A program made the position numbers and the translations under genes. From Acinetobacter pullicarnis (lineage in GTDB: Bacteria; Pseudomonadota; Gammaproteobacteria; Pseudomonadales; Moraxellaceae): a stretch of DNA of 64,000 bases. The stretch spans positions 124,001 through 188,000 of the forward strand of contig NZ_VCMZ01000001.1 in the NCBI RefSeq assembly GCF_006352475.1. The letters are read 5' to 3'. The number at the start of each line of letters is the position of its first letter. Position 1 is the stretch's first letter. A model generated the notes under the pieces. The model saw only the letters and a program-made list of their open reading frames with translations. It made no database searches and was not told where the DNA came from. This document shows, piece after piece, positions 18,946-27,850 of the stretch.

Positions 18946-19662
18946 ATGCGTATTGACCAACGTGCATTAGAGCAATTACGTGATGTAAAAATTACTCGTA
19001 ACTATACACGCTATGCTGAAGGTTCGGTTTTGGTCGAATTTGGTCATACCAAGGTGTTGTGTACGGCCAGTGTTGATCATTCAGTCCCTCGTTTTCTAAA
19101 AGGTCAAGGCCAAGGTTGGGTCACTGCTGAATATGGCATGTTGCCACGCTCGACACATACACGCAGTGATCGTGAAGCTGCACGTGGTAAACAAAGTGGA
19201 CGTACGCAGGAAATTCAACGTCTAATTGGACGTAGCTTGCGTGCTATGGTGGATCTCAAGAAATTAGGTGAGAACACCATCACGATCGATTGTGATGTTA
19301 TTCAAGCTGATGGCGGAACGCGTACTGCTGCGATCACTGGTGCTGCAGTTGCTTTGGTTGATGCAATGAATGTATTGCTTGAGAAAAAGAAAATTAAGCA
19401 TGATCCATTAAAAGGTTTAGTCGCTGCGATTTCTGTGGGCATATTTAAAGATGAAGCATTACTCGATCTATGCTACGAAGAAGATTCAAACTGCCAAACT
19501 GACCTAAACGTGGTAATGACCCAGTCTGGTGAGTTTATTGAAATTCAAGGAACTGCGGAAGAAAAGCCATTTACACGTGCTCAATCAAATGAAATGTTAG
19601 AGTTGGCTGAAAAAGGCATTAAAGAATTAATTGAAAAGCAGCAACAAGCGCTCGGCTGGTAA
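18946..19662 (+). CDS. rph: Ribonuclease PH
   Basis: Phosphate-dependent 3' exonuclease that trims tRNA precursors. The 238 residues are the standard size. Characteristic motifs include [59 protein letters not shown] and [20 protein letters not shown]. The ATG at 18946 has AAGGA upstream. The gene is monocistronic, with an extended -10 promoter and a UUCG-loop terminator. Confidence 0.97.
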   Translation: MRIDQRALEQLRDVKITRNYTRYAEGSVLVEFGHTKVLCTASVDHSVPRFLKGQGQGWVTAEYGMLPRSTHTRSDREAARGKQSGRTQEIQRLIGRSLRAMVDLKKLGENTITIDCDVIQADGGTRTAAITGAAVALVDAMNVLLEKKKIKHDPLKGLVAAISVGIFKDEALLDLCYEEDSNCQTDLNVVMTQSGEFIEIQGTAEEKPFTRAQSNEMLELAEKGIKELIEKQQQALGW

Positions 19663-19703
19663 GCTGCAATTTATTTTTAACGCGAGCTCACTTGCAGATA
19701 TAC

Positions 19704-19727
19704 AACGCATCTTCGGATGCGTTTTTT
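19704..19727 (+). terminator. Rho-independent terminator of rph
   Basis: Stem aacgcatc/gatgcgtt closed by a stable ttcg tetraloop and followed by a T-run, 41 bases after the rph stop. Confidence 0.92.
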
Positions 19728-19827
19728 ATTGGAAATTCAATCACATCACTAAACTGTAATGCAACTATCATAAATTCGTCATCGTCATTCTATTGACTAT
19801 ACTGATCTTAAATTTAGGGATGGGGCG

Positions 19828-19962
19828 ATGCGAATATTTACTTTAATTTTTTTAATGCTGAGCGGCAGTTTATTGCTCAGTGCTTGTAATAACGATAACG
19901 ACGATAAAGGCAAGGGGCCAGACACCGTACCTTCAACATGTAAAGTGCACTGTGCGCCTTAA
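19828..19962 (+). CDS. Small lipoprotein upstream of phospholipase C
   Basis: A 44-residue open reading frame, MRIFTLIFLMLSGSLLLSAC then NNDNDDKGKG and a short tail with two further cysteines (C37, C41). The hydrophobic signal and the lipobox LLSAC with C20 are clear. After lipidation only about 25 residues remain, acidic and Asn/Asp-rich at first. A G-rich AGGGATGGGG lies before the ATG. It ends 19 bases before the phospholipase ATG on the same strand, so the two are likely co-transcribed. It could be a maturation or release partner for the phospholipase, or a small lipoprotein of the kind encoded beside many exported enzymes. No homologue is recalled. Confidence 0.7.
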   Translation: MRIFTLIFLMLSGSLLLSACNNDNDDKGKGPDTVPSTCKVHCAP

Positions 19963-19981
19963 AATAAAAAAGGATAATAAA

Positions 19982-22147
19982 ATGAATCGTCGCGACTTTC
20001 TTGTAAATTCAAGTAAAACCATGTTCAGTGCAGCAGCATTGGCAAGCTTTCCAGCAAGTATTCAAAAAGCCTTAGCCATTGATGCAAAGGTAGAAACAGG
20101 CACGATTAAAGACGTGAAGCATGTTGTCATTTTGACTCAGGAAAATCGTTCTTTTGATAATTATTTTGGCACCTTGAAAGGTGTACGTGGCTTTGGCGAT
20201 CGGTTTACCATTCCTTTAAGTGATGGTCGTCAGGTTTGGGAACAATATGATGATAAAAAGAATAAAGTCTATCCCTATTATCTAGATAGCCGTTTAGGCA
20301 ACGCCCAACGGGTTAGTGGTACACCACACTCATGGCGTGATGGACAAGATGCTTGGGATATGGGCCGTATGGGGGATTGGGTTAAGCATAAAAAACCGCA
20401 ATCGATGGGCTATTTCAAACAGCAAGAACTTGAATATCAGTTTGCTTTAGCAAATGCATTTACGCTATGTGATGCCTATCACTGTGCCATGCATGCAGGG
20501 ACCACTCCAAACCGTAAATTTATTTGGACAGGAACCAATGGACCAACTGGTGCAAATGTTGCAAGTGTCGTCAATGAATTTGATAGCATTGGTCCATCAC
20601 AAGTGGGTTATGAATGGAAAACCTATCCTGAACGCTTACAGCAGGCGGGTGTGAGTTGGAAAATCTATCAAAACATGCCAGATAACTTTACTGATAATCC
20701 CTTGGCTGGCTTTAAGCAATATCGCCGTGCCAATGAACAATCGGGGCAGCCGGTAAGTCATTCAGCTGCATGCCCACCCTATGATGAAGCGATTGATGCC
20801 AAAGAGCCGCTGTATAAAGCCATTGCCAACACCATGCCAGATGGTGGTTTTCTAGGCACATTCAAACAAGATATTGCGGAAGGAAAGCTGCCACAAGTCA
20901 GTTGGATTATTGCACCAGAGACCTATAGTGAGCATCCTAGTCCGTCTAGCCCTATACAAGGTGCGTGGTATACCCAAGAATTACTTAATGCGCTTACTGA
21001 TAATCCAGAAGTCTGGAGTCAAACGGTACTGTTGATTAACTTTGATGAAAATGATGGTTATTTTGACCACGTTCCTTCTCCAAGTGCACCATCACGAGAT
21101 CAAAATGGCAAATTGCATGGCAAGACCACGTTAACGGCTGAACAAATTTCTTATGAGTACTTTGATCATAAAAAAATTGAAGGGTCAACAGCACAACCAC
21201 AACCAGATGGTGGTGTTTACGGGCCAGGTATCCGCGTACCGATGTATGTGATTTCGCCGTGGAGTCGTGGTGGTTGGGTCAACTCACAAGTCTTCGATCA
21301 TACTTCTGTAATTCAATTTCTAGAGCAGCGATTTGGGGTGGAAGAGCCCAATATTAGTCCTTATCGCCGAGCTGTTTGTGGTGATCTCATGTCCACCATG
21401 AATTTTAAAGCACCGAATACCAGTCCTTTGGTGAACTTAGCGGGGCAAAAAAGTAAGCAAGAAGCTGATGCGATCCGTAAGGCACAAGAGCAACAAGCGC
21501 AGGTCAGCCGACCATTGACTCAGGTTTTCCCACGTCAAGCGTTTGGTGTACGCCATTCACGGGCTTTGCCTTATATCTTACATAGCAGTGCTTTAGTCGA
21601 TGTGGCTGCACAGTCTGTGAAATTAATGTTTTCTAATACAGGAACGCAAGCTGGGGTATTCCATGTCTATGACCGACTTAATTTAACGGCAATTCCGCGT
21701 CGCTACATGGTTGAGCCAGACAAACAGCTAGATGATATTTGGACGACACATAACGGTCGCTATGATTTATGGGTTTTGGGGCCGAATGGCTTCTGTCGAC
21801 ATTTCTGTGGTGATCTTAAACAAACCCGTCAAATTGAATCATTAGCAGAAATTAGAGTTTGTTTAGAAGACTGTAAGGCAAAAATCATTTTAAAAGTTAG
21901 AAATGATGCTGGAAAACCGGTCAAGCTCAAGATTAAAGCGAATGCATATTTACCACAACGTACTTGGACGATTGATACTGCGAGCTCAGAGCAAGAAATC
22001 AGTTGGGATATGACCGAGTTTGGTGGCTGGTATGACTTTACCGTGAGTTTGAGTGATGATCCAAGTTTCTTGCGCCGTTTTGCTGGACGTATAGAGACTC
22101 AACAGGACTCTATTTCAGATCCTTATATGGGACATATTGAACTCTAG
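19982..22147 (+). CDS. plc: Phosphocholine-specific phospholipase C, Tat-exported
   Basis: Hydrolyses phosphatidylcholine or sphingomyelin outside the cytoplasmic membrane, releasing phosphocholine. The 721 residues have a Tat signal (MNRRDFLVNSSK). The catalytic phosphoesterase domain of the acid-phosphatase-like superfamily follows, with VVILTQENRSFDNYFGTLKG, HAGTTPNRKFIWTGTNGP and NFDENDGYFDHV. C-terminal repeats of the type found in non-haemolytic PlcN occupy roughly residues 515-710. The start is the ATG at 19982, where the twin-arginine motif begins and AAGGA precedes; the frame extends upstream but overlaps the lipoprotein gene. It resembles the plc genes of A. baumannii. Phosphate-starvation control would be expected, but no Pho box was located. 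Confidence 0.93.
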   Translation: MNRRDFLVNSSKTMFSAAALASFPASIQKALAIDAKVETGTIKDVKHVVILTQENRSFDNYFGTLKGVRGFGDRFTIPLSDGRQVWEQYDDKKNKVYPYYLDSRLGNAQRVSGTPHSWRDGQDAWDMGRMGDWVKHKKPQSMGYFKQQELEYQFALANAFTLCDAYHCAMHAGTTPNRKFIWTGTNGPTGANVASVVNEFDSIGPSQVGYEWKTYPERLQQAGVSWKIYQNMPDNFTDNPLAGFKQYRRANEQSGQPVSHSAACPPYDEAIDAKEPLYKAIANTMPDGGFLGTFKQDIAEGKLPQVSWIIAPETYSEHPSPSSPIQGAWYTQELLNALTDNPEVWSQTVLLINFDENDGYFDHVPSPSAPSRDQNGKLHGKTTLTAEQISYEYFDHKKIEGSTAQPQPDGGVYGPGIRVPMYVISPWSRGGWVNSQVFDHTSVIQFLEQRFGVEEPNISPYRRAVCGDLMSTMNFKAPNTSPLVNLAGQKSKQEADAIRKAQEQQAQVSRPLTQVFPRQAFGVRHSRALPYILHSSALVDVAAQSVKLMFSNTGTQAGVFHVYDRLNLTAIPRRYMVEPDKQLDDIWTTHNGRYDLWVLGPNGFCRHFCGDLKQTRQIESLAEIRVCLEDCKAKIILKVRNDAGKPVKLKIKANAYLPQRTWTIDTASSEQEISWDMTEFGGWYDFTVSLSDDPSFLRRFAGRIETQQDSISDPYMGHIEL

Positions 22148-22167
22148 TTAAATGACGATGCTTGAAG

Positions 22168-22193
22168 ATAGCGCCATTTTGGCGCTATTTTTT
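22168..22193 (+). terminator. Rho-independent terminator of plc
   Basis: Stem atagcgcc/ggcgctat, 5-base loop atttt, then a T-run; 20 bases after the plc stop. Confidence 0.92.
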
Positions 22194-22313
22194 ACAGAAA
22201 AATAACGCTAGATACCGAAGCGTTAAACTAAAAATAATGGATGTTACATACTCTTCAAGTTCTAGCCACCTCAGTTTTTTAAGGTCTTAGCTTTAGTAAA
22301 AGAATGTAGTTCA

Positions 22314-22466
22314 ATGAATGCTTTGATTATTTTATTCAGTGTGATGGCTTTGGTTTTTGTGATTATAGATCCTTATCGAGATGATCCGCAGAGCAATACC
22401 GAAACAACAGCAAATCATCATTCACAAGTGACAGAAACTCAGCTGTCTGATGATGAAAATGTTTGA
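22314..22466 (+). CDS. Possible 50-residue single-pass membrane protein
   Basis: An ATG frame of 50 codons. The first 19 residues are strongly hydrophobic (MNALIILFSVMALVFVIID), followed by a polar acidic tail (PYRDDPQSNTETTANHHSQ and then VTETQLSDDENV). This is the layout of many small inner-membrane proteins. It lies after the plc terminator and converges on the sulfatase gene, ending 48 bases before its stop. No clear ribosome binding site is seen and no homologue is recognised, so this may or may not be a real gene. Confidence 0.4.
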   Translation: MNALIILFSVMALVFVIIDPYRDDPQSNTETTANHHSQVTETQLSDDENV

Positions 22467-22514
22467 CCCAGTGATCAGACCAACTTAAGCCGCAAGAGAA
22501 TTCTTGGTGTTGGG

Positions 22515-24374
22515 CTAGGATGCGGCATGTACTGCTTTTAAATGTTGATAGGTCCAGTTCTTACCGTTCATCACATCCATATTTAAATCTTGATAGGCTT
22601 TGAACATTTGTTGCTGGATCGTTGTGGACTGGCATTGCGGTGTTCGTGGCTGTTCAGTCTGATGCACTGCGGTATAGCAGTTATTGATTTGCTGAATCAG
22701 TTGGTAATAGGGGGAAAGGGGCAGATGTGCTGCCGTTAAAACTTTCGATGCTAAAAAATGTGCAGGAATATATTCACCTTTGAGCTGTTGTCGATCAATA
22801 GGAAAGTTACTCCAAACCGCCAAGGGGGTGCTAAAGAATTTAGGATCTTTCTTTTCTGCTTTTTCCTGAGCCGAGGCAAAAAAACCATACTCATCATAAA
22901 CATTTTGCAAGTTAGGTAAATGATCACCAAAAAACACGATCAGTGTTGGTCGATCAAGTTGTTCTACGGTCGCAATCAGTTGTTTAAGCTTTTCATCTGC
23001 ACGCTGCATCCCCATTAAATAGGTGTTCAACTGACGTTTGGTTGGATCACTCACCCCCGGTTTCGTGATTTTAAAACCATCTTTTCCAAAGCGATCATCA
23101 TTATACATCGGGTGATTTTCGACACTAATCGCATAGATAAATTGCGGTTGATCGGTTTGCTTCAGTTGTTGATTAATACTTTCATAGAGTAAATCATCAT
23201 TGGCCCAGCCAGCCTGATTAATATATTTTCTACGATCCGCAGCACTTACCATATTTTCAATGGAAATAAAGCGTTGAAAGCCAAGATGTTGATAGACGGC
23301 ACTGCGGTTATAAAAATATTGACCATTATTGTGCATGGCGGTGCTGTCATAGCCCAGTTCATTAAAATACTCGGCAAGTGAATAGATTGGTCTTTTGATT
23401 TTTGAAACATACATCAATTCATTGTGATTTAAATAGATGTTCAAACTGGTCAGCGCTTCAAACTCGACGTTTGCTGTTCCACCACCAAAACTCGGTGACA
23501 GCATTTGAGAAACTTGGTTTTTATTGATGGTTGGAGTGATATTTTTGGGAATTGAGCGATCAAGTTTTGTGGCATCCCAGTGTGATTCACTCATCACAAA
23601 AATAACGTTGGGTAAGGTCTCTTGTTGGGGGGCTACTGTTGGGTTATCTAAGGGTGGGGGCGTTAATAAAGTATCTATCCGTGTTTGCGGAATGACTTCT
23701 GTCTGAAAGATCTTATTGTTTAAATTGTCTACAGATTTGGAGAAGAAAAAGGTACTAAAACCAAGTGACTTAATGGTGAGGTGATCTCCAACCCAGTCAC
23801 CTCGCGTATTGGGGAGATAGCCAGTATATTTGCAGAGTTGTGACTGCTGCGCGGTACCGCAATAACCACTAAAATTATTTTTAAAATTCGCGGTAATAAA
23901 AAAAGAAATGATGCTGACAGAAAGTATCGCATTCACCAAAATGAGACGCTTTTGTTCCGACTTTTCTTTGCGATATAACCAAATAAAAAAACCAAGGAAT
24001 ACAGCAATTGCAGTAAAAGTTGCAATTTTGAGTGGCAGTGGTGCTGCAGTAAGTGTTTCTTTGACCAAGAAAAAATCACTAGGTACCAAACTTGCTGAAA
24101 GAAAATTTTCTTTTTGAATATTAATGAAGCTCAGCGAGAACACCAAAAACTGACTCAGTAAGATGGTCACCCAAGTTTTACGTAATAATAAATATAAGCC
24201 TGAAATTAAGGCATAGTTGAGTAATATGGAAAAACCATATTTAAATAAGCGCAGTTTTTGTTGGGCAGCACTTTGCGATAATAGGCGTGATAAATCATCT
24301 TGAACCAAGAAAAAAATGAATACGGATAAAAAAGCCACGACAAAAAACATGACTTGTTGCTTAAATAGCGTCAT
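22515..24374 (-). CDS. LtaS/MdoB-like membrane sulfatase-family phosphotransferase
   Basis: A 619-residue protein with about five N-terminal membrane segments (to about residue 165) and a large extracytoplasmic alkaline-phosphatase-like domain. The domain shows NVIFVMSESHWDATK (metal site), GGTANVEFEALTSLN with the likely nucleophilic threonine, and VFFGDHLPN (metal site). This is the lipoteichoic-acid-synthase / phosphoglycerol-transferase group. In Gram-negatives such enzymes move phosphoglycerol or phosphoethanolamine to glucans or lipids. The ATG at 24374 is chosen over a TTG at 24383. Substrate is unknown. The adjacent phospholipase C makes a phospholipid-headgroup theme tempting but unproven. 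Confidence 0.85.
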   Translation of the reverse strand: MTLFKQQVMFFVVAFLSVFIFFLVQDDLSRLLSQSAAQQKLRLFKYGFSILLNYALISGLYLLLRKTWVTILLSQFLVFSLSFINIQKENFLSASLVPSDFFLVKETLTAAPLPLKIATFTAIAVFLGFFIWLYRKEKSEQKRLILVNAILSVSIISFFITANFKNNFSGYCGTAQQSQLCKYTGYLPNTRGDWVGDHLTIKSLGFSTFFFSKSVDNLNNKIFQTEVIPQTRIDTLLTPPPLDNPTVAPQQETLPNVIFVMSESHWDATKLDRSIPKNITPTINKNQVSQMLSPSFGGGTANVEFEALTSLNIYLNHNELMYVSKIKRPIYSLAEYFNELGYDSTAMHNNGQYFYNRSAVYQHLGFQRFISIENMVSAADRRKYINQAGWANDDLLYESINQQLKQTDQPQFIYAISVENHPMYNDDRFGKDGFKITKPGVSDPTKRQLNTYLMGMQRADEKLKQLIATVEQLDRPTLIVFFGDHLPNLQNVYDEYGFFASAQEKAEKKDPKFFSTPLAVWSNFPIDRQQLKGEYIPAHFLASKVLTAAHLPLSPYYQLIQQINNCYTAVHQTEQPRTPQCQSTTIQQQMFKAYQDLNMDVMNGKNWTYQHLKAVHAAS

Positions 24375-24537
24375 TAATTTCAATCAAGATTCGAGAGTGA
24401 GGTCAGGTATTATAGGCGTCTGGATCTTTTTTTCAATATCGATTGGTTTTTATACAAAGAAAACAGACAAATGTACGGTTATTGATCTCCTGAACAATCG
24501 CGCAGAAGATCAACATAACTTTGAAATATAATAGAAT

Positions 24538-25386
24538 TTAAGCAGTTTCAAAGCGCATAGACAGATCAATTGCTTGTACGTCTTTGGTCAGTACACCCAT
24601 TGAAATATAATCTACGCCTGTGCTGGCGACTTCACGTAAATTGGCAATGGTAATATTTCCAGAGGCTTCTAATTTACAGCGACCTGCGACATGCTGTACG
24701 GCATCGATCATTTGTTGTTGGCTGAAATTGTCCAACATCACGATATCAGCTTTGGCTTCAAGTGCTTGATTGAGTTCATCCCAAGTTTCAACTTCAACTT
24801 CGACCAATTTTCCGGGTGCAATCTGATGGGCTTTGGCAATGGCTTCAGCAATGCCACCCGCTGCCATAATATGATTTTCTTTAATGAGAAAAGCATCAAA
24901 TAAACCGAGGCGATGGTTTTGACCCCCGCCAATTGCGACTGCATATTTTTGTGCAATGCGTAGACCGGGTAAGGTTTTACGCGTATCTAAGAGTCGGGTG
25001 TTTAAACCATTAAGCTGCTGTACATAACTGGCCGTTTTTGTTGCAACGGCAGAAAGTGTTTGAATGAAATTGAGTGCTGGGCGTTCAACCGTCAGTAAGC
25101 TACGTGCGCTACCTTTGAGGCTTAAGAAAACCGTATTGGCTTGAACACGATCACCTTCATTTTTAAGCCACTGAACTTCTACACTTGGATCAAAGGCTTG
25201 GATCAATGCATTCACCCAAGGTTGTCCCGCTAAAATCATTTCTTCACGGCAGAGCACCGTTGCTGAGGCTTGTTCATCTTCTGGCGTCAATAATGCAGTA
25301 ATATCACCTTCGCCAATATCTTCCTGTAAGGCCTGTTGAATATTGATTTGGATTGATTGTTCTAGCAAAGATTGCGGTATAGCCAT
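24538..25386 (-). CDS. nadC: Nicotinate-nucleotide pyrophosphorylase (carboxylating)
   Basis: Converts quinolinate and PRPP to nicotinate mononucleotide in NAD biosynthesis. The 282 residues include ALQEDIGEGDITALLTPED at the N-terminus, the strongly conserved ATKTASYVQQL and LDTRKTLPGLRIAQKYAVAI, GGGQNHRLGLFDAFLIKENH, and the C-terminal EASGNITIANLREVASTGVD. The ATG at 25386 begins the protein. It is divergent from ampD, an arrangement common in gammaproteobacteria. Confidence 0.97.
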   Translation of the reverse strand: MAIPQSLLEQSIQINIQQALQEDIGEGDITALLTPEDEQASATVLCREEMILAGQPWVNALIQAFDPSVEVQWLKNEGDRVQANTVFLSLKGSARSLLTVERPALNFIQTLSAVATKTASYVQQLNGLNTRLLDTRKTLPGLRIAQKYAVAIGGGQNHRLGLFDAFLIKENHIMAAGGIAEAIAKAHQIAPGKLVEVEVETWDELNQALEAKADIVMLDNFSQQQMIDAVQHVAGRCKLEASGNITIANLREVASTGVDYISMGVLTKDVQAIDLSMRFETA

Positions 25387-25558
25387 TGAATGTCCCTATG
25401 AGATGTCGCCAAAATTTGGACATAATTTTAGCATCAAGCGTGGTGTTATGGATAAGTTTTTGTTTTGTGGGCATTACAGTTAAGCTATGCTGCGGGATAT
25501 TGACCCATTTGCTCCGTTTGGGTTAAGACAACAACCTTAAAAAGATGAGGACAATTGC

Positions 25559-26143
25559 ATGCAGACAGCAACAGCATTTCAGGTCATTGACGGACGTTTA
25601 CAAGGGGCGAGACAAATTACTTCGCCGAATGCGAATCAACGTCCTGACAATACTGAAATTCAACTCATCGTCATTCACAATATTAGCTTGCCGCCTGCTC
25701 AATTTGGTGGTGGCTACATTGAGCAATTTTTCCAGAATCAATTGGATTGGTCAGTTCATCCGTATTTTAAAACGATAGAAGGAATGCAGGTTTCTGCACA
25801 TTTATTGATTTTAAGAACCGGTGAGGTGCTACAGTTTGTTAATTTCAATCAACGTGCTTGGCATGCTGGTCGCTCGAGCTACTTGGCAAAACAAGAATGC
25901 AATGACTATTCGATTGGGATTGAGCTTGAGGGGAGTGATGATACTGATTTTGAAGAAATTCAATATCAAGTATTAACGGATGTGGTGTTGCAACTACAAC
26001 GTGCTTATCCTAAAACCATTGACCATATTGCAGGACATTCCGATATTGCTGCAAAGCGTAAAACCGATCCAGGCCCTCATTTTCATTGGAATCGTTTTCG
26101 TCAGTTGTTGAAGCAAAAAAAACAAGCCAATCAAGCTGAATGA
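25559..26143 (+). CDS. ampD: 1,6-anhydro-N-acetylmuramyl-L-alanine amidase
   Basis: Cytoplasmic zinc amidase of peptidoglycan recycling that removes the stem peptide from anhydro-muropeptides; loss of such enzymes derepresses AmpC beta-lactamase in species with AmpR. The 194 residues carry the zinc ligands in LIVIHNISLPP and in HSDIAAKRKTDPGPHF (His plus Asp), the QRAWHAGRSSY loop, and NDYSIGIELEGSDDTDFEE. GAGG precedes the ATG. It is followed 61 bases later by murJ, so two cell-wall genes sit together. Confidence 0.95.
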   Translation: MQTATAFQVIDGRLQGARQITSPNANQRPDNTEIQLIVIHNISLPPAQFGGGYIEQFFQNQLDWSVHPYFKTIEGMQVSAHLLILRTGEVLQFVNFNQRAWHAGRSSYLAKQECNDYSIGIELEGSDDTDFEEIQYQVLTDVVLQLQRAYPKTIDHIAGHSDIAAKRKTDPGPHFHWNRFRQLLKQKKQANQAE

Positions 26144-26204
26144 TTAACGAATTTTCTTTTTAGTTTGATTACAATAGCAACTTTATTTGAACTGGGTGTA
26201 AACG

Positions 26205-27746
26205 ATGGCGCTATGGCGATCTACCTTCATCGTGAGTGCAATGACGATGGTTTCCCGTGTGTTAGGACTGGTCCGAGACATGGTGTTACTGAATGTCTTT
26301 GGTGCGGGTAAAGACTTTGATACCTTCGTCGTGGCTTTTCGGATTCCTAATTTTTTTCGGCGACTTTTTGCCGAAGGGGCATTCTCTCAGGCCTTTATCC
26401 CTGTATTGACCGAGTATAAAACCCAGCGTATACATGCTGAGGTGCAAATTTTAGTGAGTCGAGTATTTGGCTGTTTACTCACAGTCATGTCTTTACTGAC
26501 ACTGGTTGCAATGATTGCCGCACCCGTCATTATTTATGCATATGCCCCAGGTTTTCATAATGATCCTGCCAAATTTGATTTGGCGGTCGACCTGTTTAGG
26601 CTAACGATTCCTTATTTATTGTTTATGTCGCTGACTGCTTTTGCCAGTAGTATTCTCAATAGTTATGGTTCATTTTCAACACCTGCATTTGCACCAGTAC
26701 TGTTAAACATCACCATGATCGCTGGTGCATGGTGGCTATCACCGCATATGGCTGAGCCGATTATGGCATTGGGCTGGGCGGTTGTGGTCGCAGGGGTATT
26801 ACAGTTAGCAATACAAATTCCTGAATTATGGCGTAAAAAACTGCTTATCCCACCTAAAGTTGATTTTAAGCATGAAGGGGTAGAGCGGATTTTAAAATTG
26901 ATGTTACCTGCTTTATTTGGGGTATCCGTTACTCAGATTAATTTATTGCTCAATACCATTTGGGCCTCGTTTATGCAGGATGGCTCAGTCTCTTGGCTAT
27001 ATGGTGCGGAGCGTATGACCGAATTGCCGTTGGGCCTAATTGGCGTGGCGATTGGTACCGTCATTTTACCGTCACTGTCAGCACGTCAAGCAGAACAAGA
27101 TCAACAGAAATTTAGGGGCATGTTGGATTGGGCTGCACGGGTTATTGTTTTGGTTGGTGTGCCCGCGAGTATCGCATTATTCATGCTTTCTACGCCAATT
27201 ATTCAGGCGTTATTTCAGCGTGGTGAGTTTAGTCTCTATGATACGCAAATGACGGCATTGGCATTGCAATGTATGAGTGCAGGAGTCTTGGCATTCATGT
27301 TGATCAAAGTCTTTGCACCAGGATTCTATGCAATGCAAGACACCAAAACGCCAGTACGTGTTGGCTTAATGGCTGTTGCTGCGAATGCGATTCTCAATGT
27401 GATTTTGCTTGGGATTTTTCATCTTATTGATTGGCAAGCACAACATATGGCCTTGGCGATTGCTTCGTCAGGCTCAGCTTTAGTTAATGCAGGCATGCTC
27501 TATTATTATTTGCATCGTCGTAATATTTTCCGCTTTGGCCCGCACTGGAAAAAGCTCGGATTACAGTTTTTGGTCGCCAATGTGCTTATGGTCGTTGCTT
27601 TATATTATGGTCTGACTTGGTATGACGGCACCTTATCACAATGGATTCGCATTCTTGAGGTAGCTGGGCTCTGTGTGTTGGGCGTGGTGGCTTATGGCGT
27701 TGGTTTACTGGTTATGGGATTCCGCCCACGCCAACTGAAGCACTAA
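26205..27746 (+). CDS. murJ: Lipid II flippase MurJ
   Basis: Essential MOP-superfamily flippase that moves lipid II across the inner membrane for peptidoglycan synthesis. The 513 residues contain about fourteen hydrophobic helices. Signature stretches are SAMTMVSRVLGLVRDMVLLN, FRIPNFFRRLFAEGAFSQAF with the key arginines and TRIPL-like region, LGVIAVAIGT-type GLIGVAIGTVILPSLSA, and FAPGFYAMQDTKTPVRV. It stands in the ampD-murJ pair and ends in a strong bidirectional terminator. Confidence 0.96.
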   Translation: MALWRSTFIVSAMTMVSRVLGLVRDMVLLNVFGAGKDFDTFVVAFRIPNFFRRLFAEGAFSQAFIPVLTEYKTQRIHAEVQILVSRVFGCLLTVMSLLTLVAMIAAPVIIYAYAPGFHNDPAKFDLAVDLFRLTIPYLLFMSLTAFASSILNSYGSFSTPAFAPVLLNITMIAGAWWLSPHMAEPIMALGWAVVVAGVLQLAIQIPELWRKKLLIPPKVDFKHEGVERILKLMLPALFGVSVTQINLLLNTIWASFMQDGSVSWLYGAERMTELPLGLIGVAIGTVILPSLSARQAEQDQQKFRGMLDWAARVIVLVGVPASIALFMLSTPIIQALFQRGEFSLYDTQMTALALQCMSAGVLAFMLIKVFAPGFYAMQDTKTPVRVGLMAVAANAILNVILLGIFHLIDWQAQHMALAIASSGSALVNAGMLYYYLHRRNIFRFGPHWKKLGLQFLVANVLMVVALYYGLTWYDGTLSQWIRILEVAGLCVLGVVAYGVGLLVMGFRPRQLKH

Positions 27747-27777
27747 ATCCTGAATAATAACAAACCATTATTGTATA

Positions 27778-27808
27778 TAAAGAAACCAGCGATAGGCTGG
27801 TTTCTTTA
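27778..27808. terminator. Bidirectional terminator between murJ and the FKBP cluster
   Basis: A perfect 13-base stem, taaagaaaccagc/gctggtttcttta, with a 5-base loop. T-rich ends on both strands suit the convergent genes murJ and the FKBP-type isomerase ending at 27851. Confidence 0.88.
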
Positions 27809-27850
27809 TGACGTTATGCTGTTGATCAAATGCGCTCTTCGCTTTCTTGG

